This document shows, one piece after another, positions 46,794-54,830 of a stretch of 64,000 bases of DNA. Under the pieces are notes generated by a model. It was not told the DNA's origin. It worked only from the letters and a program-made list of their open reading frames with translations, and did no database searches. A program made the position numbers and the translations under genes. The stretch spans positions 434,001-498,000 of the forward strand of contig NC_020829.1 of assembly GCF_000349845.1 (NCBI RefSeq), given 5' to 3'. Source of the stretch: Pseudomonas sp. ATCC 13867. Lineage in GTDB: Bacteria; Pseudomonadota; Gammaproteobacteria; Pseudomonadales; Pseudomonadaceae. Within the stretch, counting starts at the first letter, position 1, and each line of letters begins with the position of its first letter.

Positions 46794-47651
46794 GTGACGA
46801 CGATTTCCGTACGCGGGGCGGCCTGCCGCCAGGGTTCGCCGGTGAACGACGATGCCATCGGCTACACCGCGCAGGCGGCCTGGGTGCTGGACGGTGCGAC
46901 CAGCCTCGGGCAGGGGCTGGTGGGTGGCGAGAGCGACGCGCGCTGGCTGGCGCAGAGCGCCAATGCCCACCTGCAGCGGCTGCTGGAAGAGCAGCCGTAT
47001 CGACCGACCAGCGAGCTGCTGGCGCACTTGCAGGCGGGTATCGCCGCGGATTTCCAGCGCGATTCCGGCGTGGCGGTGAGCCTGGATCTCAACCTGCCCA
47101 CCGCTTGCCTGAGCCTGCTGCGGGTGCTGGGCGACGGCTCGCTGGAATTGCTCAACCTCTGCGATACCTGCATCCACCTGGCCTGGGACGATGGCCGCGT
47201 CGAGAGCTTCGGCGACACGCCGCTGGAAGAGATCGATCGCCAGTCGGTGCAGCGCCTGCTGGCACTGCGCGAGGCGAGCCCGGAGTGGAGTCATGCGCAA
47301 CTCTGGCAGGCCAGTCGCGAATGGGTGCGGCGCAACCGTGCGCTGGCCAACACGCCGGAAGGCTACTGGTGCCTGGACCCGAGCGAACGCTGGATTCCCC
47401 ATGTGCAACGCCGAGTGCTCGACCCTGCGGGCCTGAAGGCGTTCATGCTGGTGACCGATGGCTTCGGCCGGTTGCTGGATTTTCGCCGCTACGACCTGGA
47501 CGCGCTGTTCTGGGCATTACCCGAGCGTGGCGTGGAAGCGCTGATCGAGGAATTGCGCGCACTGGAAAGCGCCGATGACCAGGCGCTGGACTACCCGCGC
47601 CTGAAGATCCATGACGATGCGAGCGTGGTCTGGGGAGAAGTGGTGCGTTGA
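46794..47651 (+). CDS. PP2C-like protein phosphatase domain protein
   Basis: Soluble protein of 285 residues with PPM/PP2C-like metal-site motifs: PVNDDAIGY, AWVLDGATSLGQG, FMLVTDGFGRLLDF, and the C-terminal IHDDASVVWGE. The usual function is Ser/Thr dephosphorylation, but no partner kinase is adjacent and several blocks are divergent, so activity is unproven. The start is GTG at 46794, with AAGGAG 9 bases upstream; ATG at 46743 would extend it across the divergent promoter. It is followed by inverted repeats rather than a classical terminator. Confidence 0.8.
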   Translation: MTTISVRGAACRQGSPVNDDAIGYTAQAAWVLDGATSLGQGLVGGESDARWLAQSANAHLQRLLEEQPYRPTSELLAHLQAGIAADFQRDSGVAVSLDLNLPTACLSLLRVLGDGSLELLNLCDTCIHLAWDDGRVESFGDTPLEEIDRQSVQRLLALREASPEWSHAQLWQASREWVRRNRALANTPEGYWCLDPSERWIPHVQRRVLDPAGLKAFMLVTDGFGRLLDFRRYDLDALFWALPERGVEALIEELRALESADDQALDYPRLKIHDDASVVWGEVVR

Positions 47652-47655
47652 GCAG

Positions 47656-47760
47656 GGCCCGCGTTGCGCGGGCCACCGGGAGCGTCGGGTGAATAACCTG
47701 GAACAGGTTATCCGCCGTTGTGCCGGCGGATAACGCTGGCGCGTTATGCGCCCTACGGGT
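47656..47760. repeat. Inverted-repeat cluster after the PP2C-like gene
   Basis: Contains an 8-bp hairpin GGCCCGCG-TTG-CGCGGGCC (47656-47674) and an 11-bp hairpin GTTATCCGCCG / CGGCGGATAAC (47707-47734, loop of six), followed by GCGCGTTATGCGCCCTACGG. The second part resembles the dispersed GGCGGATAACGC...GCGTTATGCGCC elements common between genes in Pseudomonas. It lies between the convergent PP2C-like and fiuA genes and may terminate both. Confidence 0.7.
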
Positions 47761-47781
47761 GCCTGTGGCGCTGCGTGGGCG

Positions 47782-50190
47782 TCAGAACTTGTAGTTGACG
47801 CTTGCCACCACGTTGCGACGGTCGCCGTAGTAGCAGTAGAAGCCGTCGCAGGTGGAGATGTATTCCTTGTCGAATACGTTGTTGGCATTCAGCGCGACGT
47901 TCAGGCCGTTGAGGCTGTTGTCGAGGCGGCCGAGGTCGTAGTGCACCGCGGCGTCGTAGAGGGTGTAGGAGCCGGTGTCGCCGTCCGACTTGTCGCGCAC
48001 GTAGCCCATGCTGCCGATGGCGATGTTGTGGGTCTCGCCGACGTAGCGGGTGCCGAAGCCCAGGCCGAAACCGTCGAGCAGACCGTCATGCCAGGTGTAG
48101 TCGGCCCACAGCGAGGCCTGGTTTTCCGGGGTGAGCGGCAGCGGACGGTTCTTGTCCAGCGGGTTGGCGACCTTGGTCATCTTGCTGTTGGCGTAGGTGT
48201 AGGCGGCGGTCACCTTGAGGTTCTCGGTGACGTTGCCGACGGCCTCCAGCTCGAAGCCACGGACCTGCGCTTCACCCACCGGGCGGCTGATGAAGTCGCT
48301 GCCGGTGAGGACGATGTTCTTGCGGGTCAGGTCGTAGACGGCGGCGCTGAGCATCAGGTCGGTGCCCACCGGCTGGTATTTCACGCCCAGTTCGTACTGC
48401 TTGCCGGTGCTTGGCTCGAAGGCCGCGCCGTTGGTGCCACCGGCTTCGGTCTGGAACGACTCGGCATAGGACACATAGGGCGCCACGCCGTTGTCGAACA
48501 CGTAGCTGAGCGCCGCGTTGCCGCTGAACTGGCTGTCGCGCCGGGTGTCGGTGGCGCCATCGGCGTTGTAGAACTTCGAACCGGTGTGGGCCCAGTCCTG
48601 GCGGCCGCCGAGGGTCAGGCGCCAGTTATCCAGGGCGATCTGGTCCTGGGCGTACAGGCCGGTGTCGCGCATCTTCTGGTTGTAGTCGTTGTACGCGGTG
48701 TAGACGACGTTGCTGAAGTCCTGGCCATAGATCGGCTTGCTGATGTTGCTGGTCGGCGCGGTGCCGTACAGCCACTTGTAGTTGGTGTTGGCGCGCTGGT
48801 GATCCAGGCCCAGCAGCAGGGTGTGCTTGAGCGGGCCGGTGGAGAAGTCGGCCTGCAGGTTGTTGTCGATGGCGAACTGGCTGATGTCTTCATCCACCAC
48901 GTTGGCGCCACGGGAGAGAGTGCCGTCGTCGGCCACCGAGGTCGCGCTGCCGCCGGCGGTGATGCCCTGGAACGACAGGTCGCTCTTGGTGTAGCGCAGG
49001 TTCTGGCGGAACTGCCAGACGTCGTTGATGCGGTGCTCGAAGGCGTAACCCAGGGCGTAGTAGGTCTTGTCGTAGAACTCCCAGTCCGGGTCGCCCAGGT
49101 TCTCGTGGTACTTCACCTCGCCTGCCGGGGTGGACAGCTTGGTGCCCTGCAGCGGCAGGAACTGGCTGGTGATGCCGGTGTCGTCGCGGTTGAACTGGGA
49201 GAGGAAGGTCAGCTTGGTGTCTTCGTCGAAGTTCCAGGTCAGGCTCGGCGCGATGTTGTAGCGCTTGTTGTCGACATGATCGACCTGAGTGTTGCTGTCG
49301 CGCACCACGCCGCTGACGCGGTAGAGCAGGTTGCCAGCATCGTCGACCTTGCCGGTGCTGTCGAAGGAGATCTGCTTGTGCTCGTAGCTGCCGACCTGCA
49401 GCTGCACTTCGTGACTGCTTTCGGCCTGCGGACGGCGGCTGGTCATGTCCAGCAGGCCGCCGGGCGGGGTCTGGCCGTACAGCGAGGACGCCGGGCCGCG
49501 TAGCAGGGCGACGCGCTCCAGGTCCCAGGTTTCCAGCTTGGGCATCACGTAGGAGCCCTTGGGTAGCGGCAGGCCGTCGAGGAACTGGGTCGGCTCGAAG
49601 CCGCGCACCTTCAGCCACTCGGCGCGAGTGTCGTTGCCGTAGCTGCTGGCGATCACGCCGGGCATGTAGCGTACCGCGTCGTCCAGGCTCTGCACGTTGC
49701 GGTCCTGCATCTGCTCGCGGGTGGCCACCGAGATGGAGCGTGGGGCTTCCAGCAGCGGGGTGTCGGTCTTGGTGCCGGCGCGGGTGCGGGTGGCGAGGTA
49801 GCCGACGGTCGGGCCGTCCGGGTCTTCCTGGGCGGCGCTGATGGTGGTGGCGGACATCGACAGGGTGTCGCTGGGCACCGGGCGCAGGCTGTAGCTGCCC
49901 GATTCGCTTTCCACCAGTTCCAGCCCGCTGCCCTGCAGCGCCTGGCGCAGCGCGCCGGCGGCATCGTAGCGACCCTGTACGGCGTGTGCGCTGCGGCCCT
50001 GGGCCAGCGCCGGGTCGAGGCTCAGCGACAGGCCGGCTTCGGCGGCGATGCGGTTGAGGGTGCTGGCCAACGGGCCGGCGGGCACCTGGTAGTCACGCAC
50101 GGCTTCGGCGGCGACGGCCGAAGAGGTGGCCAGCAGGATGGCGGTGGCCAGCAGGCAGGGACGGAGCGACAGTTCGAACGGGCGGCGCAT
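47782..50190 (-). CDS. fiuA: TonB-dependent ferrichrome receptor FiuA with signalling domain
   Basis: Outer-membrane siderophore receptor of 802 residues. Signal peptide (1-28), STN signalling domain (about 30-110; AGPLASTLNRIAAEAGLSLSLDP), plug (PRSISVATREQMQDRNVQSLDDAVRYMPGV, LRGPASSLYGQTPPGGLLDMTSRRP), then a 22-strand barrel ending NVVASVNYKF. The STN domain and the neighbouring anti-sigma and sigma genes show cell-surface signalling; order and length match PAO1 PA0470 as I recall. AGGAG precedes the ATG. A weak Fur-box-like sequence (11 of 19) is at 50209-50227. Confidence 0.92.
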   Translation of the reverse strand: MRRPFELSLRPCLLATAILLATSSAVAAEAVRDYQVPAGPLASTLNRIAAEAGLSLSLDPALAQGRSAHAVQGRYDAAGALRQALQGSGLELVESESGSYSLRPVPSDTLSMSATTISAAQEDPDGPTVGYLATRTRAGTKTDTPLLEAPRSISVATREQMQDRNVQSLDDAVRYMPGVIASSYGNDTRAEWLKVRGFEPTQFLDGLPLPKGSYVMPKLETWDLERVALLRGPASSLYGQTPPGGLLDMTSRRPQAESSHEVQLQVGSYEHKQISFDSTGKVDDAGNLLYRVSGVVRDSNTQVDHVDNKRYNIAPSLTWNFDEDTKLTFLSQFNRDDTGITSQFLPLQGTKLSTPAGEVKYHENLGDPDWEFYDKTYYALGYAFEHRINDVWQFRQNLRYTKSDLSFQGITAGGSATSVADDGTLSRGANVVDEDISQFAIDNNLQADFSTGPLKHTLLLGLDHQRANTNYKWLYGTAPTSNISKPIYGQDFSNVVYTAYNDYNQKMRDTGLYAQDQIALDNWRLTLGGRQDWAHTGSKFYNADGATDTRRDSQFSGNAALSYVFDNGVAPYVSYAESFQTEAGGTNGAAFEPSTGKQYELGVKYQPVGTDLMLSAAVYDLTRKNIVLTGSDFISRPVGEAQVRGFELEAVGNVTENLKVTAAYTYANSKMTKVANPLDKNRPLPLTPENQASLWADYTWHDGLLDGFGLGFGTRYVGETHNIAIGSMGYVRDKSDGDTGSYTLYDAAVHYDLGRLDNSLNGLNVALNANNVFDKEYISTCDGFYCYYGDRRNVVASVNYKF

Positions 50191-50313
50191 TGAAAACGAC
50201 TCCTGAATGAAAACGATTCTCGATGCCTCCTTGCCGGGCGAGAATTGAAAAGTGATAGGGCTGGGTGAAAATATTTTTGCGATGCCCTCTGTGGTCGGTG
50301 CGGATGGCTCTTC

Positions 50314-50406
50314 GTAGGATCGAGGGGGACGCCTAGTTCTTGCTCGCGAACCCCATTGATGCCTGTGCTTTCGGGAGACTCTGTTCGCGAGCACGCTCGC
50401 TCCTAC
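50314..50406. repeat. REP pair (G) with extended left arm
   Basis: Inverted REP arms around a spacer; the left arm carries the 14-base insert GGGGACGCCTAGTT, the complement of the insert in REP A apart from one base. It lies between fiuR and fiuA. Confidence 0.9.
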
Positions 50407-50420
50407 AGGACAGATATCCC

Positions 50421-51383
50421 TCAGCCGCGCGGTACCACGCGCGACCACCAGGGGCCGTGCTTCTCGATCCGCACCGGCAGCGCCGGCTCCAGCGAGCTGA
50501 GCGCCAGGTCGATGTTCTTCAGCGGGAAGCTGCCGGTGATGCGCAGGTCCGCCACCGCCGGGTCGACGCCGAGGTAGCCAGGACTTTCCCGCGACAGGCG
50601 CTCGACCAGGTCGGCCAGGCGCACGTTGTCCACCACCAGCATGCCGTGGGTCCAGGCGTCAGCGGTGACGCTGTTGCCCTGCACCGGCCCGAGGCCGTCG
50701 GGCCGTACGCGCACGTGCTGGCCCTGGGCGATGACCTTTTCTTCCGCCAACTGTCCGGGGCGCGCGGCGACCGCCGAGTGCAGGACGCTGAGCAGGGTGC
50801 CGTCGTCGCCGTCGCGCTCCACCAGGAAGCGCGTGCCCAGGGCGCGCAGGCGGCCGTCGCGGGTCTCGACGATGAACGGCCGGCTGTCGCCGTGGGCGGT
50901 TTCGATCAGGATCTCGCCGGAAAGCAGTACGATGCGGCGCTGTCCGGCGTCGAAGCGCACGTCCACGGCGGTGCGGCTGTTGAGCCGCAGCAGGGTGTTG
51001 TCGGGCAGGCGCAACTCGCGCTGTTCGCCGGTGCCGGTGAGCAGGTCGGAGAAGGCGTACTGCACGGGTAGGTAGCGGTTGCCCACGCCGAGGGCCAGTG
51101 CGCCGACCAGCAGCAGCGACAGGCCGCTGCCCGCCAACCGGCGGACCTTCTGCCGCGCTTCCCGCGGCGAACGCAGCAGGGCATTGCGCGCAGCCAGGGG
51201 TGCGGCGCCGGCGAGGCTACGGTCGAGCATGCCCAACTGGCTCCAGGCGCGGGCGTGCTCGCTGTGCTCGGCATGCCAGCGGCTGAAGGCCGCCTCGTCG
51301 TCGGGGCGTGTCTCGCCGGAGCCCAGTCGCAGTTGCCAACTGATCGCCTCGTCGAGGACACGCAGGGAGACGGGGCCATTCAC
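50421..51383 (-). CDS. fiuR: FecR-family anti-sigma regulator FiuR
   Basis: Inner-membrane regulator of 320 residues that relays the receptor's signal to the sigma factor. N-terminal cytoplasmic anti-sigma region (ISWQLRLGSGETRPDDEAAFSRWHAEHSEHARAW), a membrane helix (about 87-105, GSGLSLLLVGALALGVGN), and a periplasmic FecR domain (GEQRELRLPDNTLLRLNSRTAVDVRF, LSGEILIETAHGDSRPF). The C-terminal part resembles STN (LSRESPGYLGVDPAVADLRITGSFPL). The start is GTG, overlapping the fiuI stop by four bases (GTGA). Confidence 0.93.
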   Translation of the reverse strand: MNGPVSLRVLDEAISWQLRLGSGETRPDDEAAFSRWHAEHSEHARAWSQLGMLDRSLAGAAPLAARNALLRSPREARQKVRRLAGSGLSLLLVGALALGVGNRYLPVQYAFSDLLTGTGEQRELRLPDNTLLRLNSRTAVDVRFDAGQRRIVLLSGEILIETAHGDSRPFIVETRDGRLRALGTRFLVERDGDDGTLLSVLHSAVAARPGQLAEEKVIAQGQHVRVRPDGLGPVQGNSVTADAWTHGMLVVDNVRLADLVERLSRESPGYLGVDPAVADLRITGSFPLKNIDLALSSLEPALPVRIEKHGPWWSRVVPRG

Positions 51384-51913
51384 GTCGGCGTTCCGTAGAG
51401 GGCGATGTAGCACTGGCGCAGGCCCTGGGCAATGTACTGGCGTACGCGGGGCACGGAGACGCCGAGCTGTTCGGCGATCTCGGCGTGACCGAGACCGTCC
51501 AGGCGGTTGAGCAGGAAGGCGCTGCGCGCGCGAGCGGACAGGTTGCCCAGCAGGCGATCGATTTCGCGCAGGTCGGCGAGGATCAGGCAGTGCTCTTCCG
51601 CCGAGGGCTGCACGGCCTCGGGCAGGTGCTGCAGTTCCTCCAGATAGGCCTGTTCCAGCGCCATCCGGCGCCAGTGGTCCACCAGCAGGCCCTTGGCGAC
51701 GGTCACCAGGAAGGCGCGGGGTTCGCGCAGGGACGGCAGTTCGCGGCGGCCGAGCACGCGGACGAAGGTGTCCTGGCTCAGGTCTTCCGCGCGCTGCACG
51801 CAGCCCAGGCTGCGGTTGAGCCAGGCGGTCAGCCAGTCGCGATGATCGCGGTACAGTGCACCCACGCGTTCGCCATTGCCAATCTGGATGGCCGACACCC
51901 TTTGCTCCCCCAT
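51380..51913 (-). CDS. fiuI: ECF sigma factor FiuI
   Basis: Iron-starvation extracytoplasmic-function sigma factor of 177 residues. Region 2 is LYRDHRDWLTAWLNRSLGCVQRAEDLSQDTFVRVL with DHWRRMALEQAYLEEL after it. Region 4 helix-turn-helix is GLGHAEIAEQLGVSVPRVRQYIAQGLRQCY. It is expected to drive fiuA when ferrichrome binds FiuA. A Fur-box-like site lies 23 bases upstream of the ATG. It is the first gene of fiuI-fiuR-(REP)-fiuA. Confidence 0.93.
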   Translation of the reverse strand: MGEQRVSAIQIGNGERVGALYRDHRDWLTAWLNRSLGCVQRAEDLSQDTFVRVLGRRELPSLREPRAFLVTVAKGLLVDHWRRMALEQAYLEELQHLPEAVQPSAEEHCLILADLREIDRLLGNLSARARSAFLLNRLDGLGHAEIAEQLGVSVPRVRQYIAQGLRQCYIALYGTPT

Positions 51914-51935
51914 GCCCGAAGTCGGGAAATATCTT

Positions 51936-51954
51936 AATAACGAGAACTATTCGC
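51936..51954 (-). promoter_or_regulatory. Fur box upstream of fiuI
   Basis: AATAACGAGAACTATTCGC matches 12 of 19 positions of the Fur consensus and lies 23-41 bases before the fiuI ATG. This position would repress the sigma factor when iron is plentiful. Confidence 0.6.
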
Positions 51955-52022
51955 AAATAATCGCAGACTGCCGCCCACCCTGCAATCCGCGCCCGTCGGC
52001 TTTATCGGCCGATCGCTGGTAA

Positions 52023-52415
52023 ATCGACGGCGTTCTCCAATCGATCCCCTGCCTTCCAGCGGATACCGCCGCGACCTTCATCGCCAACTGGTTCCCGGCG
52101 TCCTGGCTGACGCCGGAGCGCCCGGACGTGGCGCCGTTCCGCGCCACGCTGCTGGCGACCAACCGGCATGGGTTGGCCGGTTCGTTCGCCGTCGTGCAGG
52201 GAGCGGATCTGCGGCAGGCGCTGAGGGCGGTTCGTCTGCCGACGCTGGGGATCGCCGGGCAGTTCGATACCGTTACCGCTGCCTTTCATGGCGAGCTGAT
52301 CGCCGATGCGATCCCCGGCGCGCGCCTGCTTACGCTGCCGGCGGTGCACCTGTCGAACATCGAGTTTCCCCGCGAGTTCGAAGGCGCGGTGCTGGACTTC
52401 CTGCTGGCGCCCTGA
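52023..52415 (+). pseudogene. C-terminal remnant of an alpha/beta hydrolase
   Basis: The frame from 52023 to the stop at 52415 encodes the C-terminal half of an alpha/beta hydrolase of the 3-oxoadipate enol-lactonase/esterase type. Recognisable parts are TFIANWFPASWL, the acid strand LPTLGIAGQFDTVT, and the histidine region TLPAVHLSNIEFP near the end. The N-terminal half with the GxSxG nucleophile is missing, no ATG starts the frame, and upstream sequence becomes the fiuI control region. A GTG at 52128 could start a 95-residue product, but without a nucleophile it would not be an active hydrolase. Confidence 0.75.
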
Positions 52416-52461
52416 ACGACGAAAGGCCGCCCGTGGGCAGCCTTGTTGTTCATCGACAGAC

Positions 52462-53991
52462 TCAGTGGTGAGCGGCATCCACCGCGATGGATTCGCCGGA
52501 AACGTCCACATGGGAGCGCTTGCGGTCGGCCAGGGCGAAGTGGATCAGTGCGCCGAGGCCGGCGCCGAAGAACCAGGAGAACTGCGACAGTGTTTCGAAG
52601 GCCGGTAGCAGCGCCAGCACGATGGCGATCAGCGCCGACGGGACGAACGCCGCCACGGCGCGCAGGTTGACGCCGCCGCTGTAGTGGTAGGCGGTGTCGC
52701 GGCTCTCGCTGTACAGCTCCGGCAGATTCACCCGGCCACGGCGCACCAGGTAGTAGTCGGTGACGATGATGCCGTACAGCGGGCCGAGCAGCGCGCCCAG
52801 GCCGCCGAGGAAATACACGATCACCGCCGGGCTGTTGTACAGGTGCCAAGGCAGGATCAGCACCGCGATGGTGGCGCTGAGCAGGCCGGCGCGGCGGAAG
52901 TTCAGCAGGTTCGGCGCGAGGTTGGTGAGCACGTAAGCCGGGGCGACGAAGTTGGCCATGATGTTCACCGCCACGGTGACGATCAGGAAGGCCAGGCAGG
53001 CCAGCACCAGGCCGAAGGTGTCGGGGATGGCGGCGACGATCTCGGTGGGATTCTGTACCAGCCGGCCGTCGATGCTGAATTGCGCGCCGGCGAGCACCAC
53101 GGCGATCAGCGCGAAGCCGAGCATGTTCACCGGCAGGCCCCAGAAGTTGCCGACGCTGATGGTGCGGCGGTCCGGGCAGTTACGGGTGAAGTCGCAGAAA
53201 TTGAGGATCATGGTGCCGTACAGCGAGACCCACAGCGCGGCGGCGCCGAAGACCTTCAGCCACATCGCCGAACCGCTCGGCGCGTTGCCGCTGGACCAGG
53301 AGATCGACAGGCCGGCGCGCCAATACATCCAGCCCGCCAGGGAGGCGAAGGCGACCAGGATCACCGGGCCGGCGAAGGATTCGTAGCGGCGCACCATCTC
53401 CATGCCGTAGGCGAAGATCACCAACTGCACGCACCAGATGCCGAGGAAGGTGATCCAGCCCAGGGTCGACAGGCCAAGGATCGAGTCCTGGTCGTAGGCC
53501 GCAAGACCCGGGGCGATGGCGGTGAGCAGCACGCGTAGGACCACCGAAGCGAGGTAGGTCTGGATGCCGAACCAGGCGATGGCGATTACCGCGCGGATCA
53601 GCGCCGGCACCTGCGCACCGTGGATGCCGAAGCTGATGCGGCACATCACCGGGTAGGGCAGGCCGGTCTTCTGGCCCATGTAGCCGGACAGGTTCATCAG
53701 CGCGTAGATCACCAGCGCGCCGAGGGCGAAGGCGGCGAGGATCTGCGCGCCGCTCATGCCGAGGGCGAAGAGTCCGATGGCAAATGAATAGTTGGCGATG
53801 TTGTGTACATCGTTGGTCCACAATGCGAACAGGCTGTAACGCCCCCAACTGCGGCCCTGGGCCTTGGTCGGGGCGAGGTCGGCGCTGTACAGACGCGGGC
53901 TCAGGGTAGGCGCGGCATCATTGCTGGACGCCGCGCTGTCGACAGGTTGGATGGAGGAAACGCCGGACAGGTGAGCGGGACTGGAATTCAT
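52462..53991 (-). CDS. NCS1-family nucleobase/allantoin-type permease
   Basis: Cation symporter-1 family transporter of 509 residues with about 12 membrane helices. Signatures are SLFALWTNDVHNIANYSFAIGLFALGMS, RISFGIHGAQVPALIRAVIAIAWFGIQTY, NFCDFTRNCPDRRTISVGNFWGLPVNM and YGIIVTDYYLVRRGRVNLPELY. Family members import cytosine, uracil, allantoin, thiamine precursors or hydantoins; the substrate cannot be read here and no catabolic gene is adjacent. The upstream gap contains a strong palindrome that could be its operator. Confidence 0.93.
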   Translation of the reverse strand: MNSSPAHLSGVSSIQPVDSAASSNDAAPTLSPRLYSADLAPTKAQGRSWGRYSLFALWTNDVHNIANYSFAIGLFALGMSGAQILAAFALGALVIYALMNLSGYMGQKTGLPYPVMCRISFGIHGAQVPALIRAVIAIAWFGIQTYLASVVLRVLLTAIAPGLAAYDQDSILGLSTLGWITFLGIWCVQLVIFAYGMEMVRRYESFAGPVILVAFASLAGWMYWRAGLSISWSSGNAPSGSAMWLKVFGAAALWVSLYGTMILNFCDFTRNCPDRRTISVGNFWGLPVNMLGFALIAVVLAGAQFSIDGRLVQNPTEIVAAIPDTFGLVLACLAFLIVTVAVNIMANFVAPAYVLTNLAPNLLNFRRAGLLSATIAVLILPWHLYNSPAVIVYFLGGLGALLGPLYGIIVTDYYLVRRGRVNLPELYSESRDTAYHYSGGVNLRAVAAFVPSALIAIVLALLPAFETLSQFSWFFGAGLGALIHFALADRKRSHVDVSGESIAVDAAHH

Positions 53992-54230
53992 GGGCTACTC
54001 GGATTTTGTATGCACGGCTTTTTGTGGTTTGTGTGCAAAGCCAGAACCATGCCAGTGCAACCGTCCACAACCTTTCAGCCCTCGCTGAAGGCAGGTGCGA
54101 ATCCTGGTCGAGCCCTTTATTGGAGCGGCCTGGATGCATGTCTAAGTGGTCAGGAAAATATTTCTCCATAGCAATCATTGACTTGTGAGTCAGGTTGGCA
54201 GTGATCCTTCGCGGTGCGTGATGGGGATTT

Positions 54231-54251
54231 TGTACACAAAGATTGTGTACA
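54231..54251. promoter_or_regulatory. Palindromic operator-like site TGTACAC-N7-GTGTACA
   Basis: Perfect 7-bp inverted repeat with a seven-base centre (AAAGATT). The TGTACA core is typical of dimeric repressor operators (for example GntR types). It lies 86-106 bases before the hypothetical gene start. Confidence 0.55.
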
Positions 54252-54256
54252 GTCGT

Positions 54257-54272
54257 TACGCTGGTCAGCGTA
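54257..54272. promoter_or_regulatory. Second palindrome TACGCTG-GT-CAGCGTA
   Basis: Perfect 7-bp inverted repeat with a two-base centre, five bases after the TGTACAC palindrome. The loop is too tight for an efficient RNA hairpin, so a protein-binding site is more likely. Confidence 0.45.
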
Positions 54273-54336
54273 GCGCCGTTCCCTGTGTAACTATTGAGGG
54301 CTATTCGAGCAGGGAGTGGATAGGGAGTGGGTAGCC

Positions 54337-54786
54337 GTGAGCGATGAACTGAGCTTCGTCTGGACCTGGTACGGCCAGGATGAGCATGCCTGGGCGCTGG
54401 CCAGCTGCGAGGCGTTCAGATGCCTGGAGTTCCTGACGCTGGATGCGCAGGAGCAGGAACGTGCCATCTGCGGCTGTCCGGGCTGTGAGACCTGGTCGGG
54501 AAAGATCCTGCCGCTGCACGACTGGCTGGAGAAATGCCCGGGAAGCCAAGTGCCGGAGTTTCGCGATGCGCTTCAGGAGGTCTGGGAGCGCTGCAACGAG
54601 CTGACGGATGACGCCCTGGGCTGCTACGACCACAACATCTACGCGGATGAAACCTGGATTCCGGTGCGCGCGGCGGCGCGGATCGCCCTGGAGAAGGGCG
54701 GCTGGGAAACCCTGCGCGAGCATGTCGAGAGTGTCGTGACCGGCTGCGACCGTCGCCTGTCGCCGTGGCGTTATCGCGAGGAATGA
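54337..54786 (+). CDS. Uncharacterised soluble protein
   Basis: Not recognised. It has 149 residues and is acidic, rich in Trp, Glu and Cys (FVWTWYGQDEHAWALASCEAF, AICGCPGCETWSGKILPLHDWLEKCPG, VESVVTGCDRRLSPWRY). The CGCPGC pair and later cysteines could bind metal, but this is inference. No signal peptide or membrane segment. The GTG at 54337 follows AGGGAGTGGGTAGCC; GTG at 54316 is an alternative with weaker spacing. It has its own palindrome-rich upstream region and shares a bidirectional terminator with glcB. Confidence 0.7.
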   Translation: MSDELSFVWTWYGQDEHAWALASCEAFRCLEFLTLDAQEQERAICGCPGCETWSGKILPLHDWLEKCPGSQVPEFRDALQEVWERCNELTDDALGCYDHNIYADETWIPVRAAARIALEKGGWETLREHVESVVTGCDRRLSPWRYREE

Positions 54787-54813
54787 AAAACCGCCCCGGA
54801 GGGCGGTTTCTTC
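54786..54813. terminator. Bidirectional terminator between hypothetical gene and glcB
   Basis: Perfect 9-bp stem AAACCGCCC / GGGCGGTTT, loop CGGA. It is flanked by A-run on the left and TTTCTTC on the right, so it works on both strands for the convergent genes. Confidence 0.92.
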
Positions 54814-54830
54814 AACGCTTGGCGATGTGC

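Larger units (their letters stand above)
53992..54336. promoter_or_regulatory. Divergent control region between NCS1 permease and hypothetical gene
   Basis: These 345 AT-richer bases hold two palindromes (54231-54251 and 54257-54272) close to the rightward gene. A weaker TGTATGCAC...GTGTGCAAA pair lies at about 54008-54040 near the permease. Half-site similarity (TGTACAC versus GTGTGCA) might reflect a common regulator. No ORF is supported. Confidence 0.5.
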
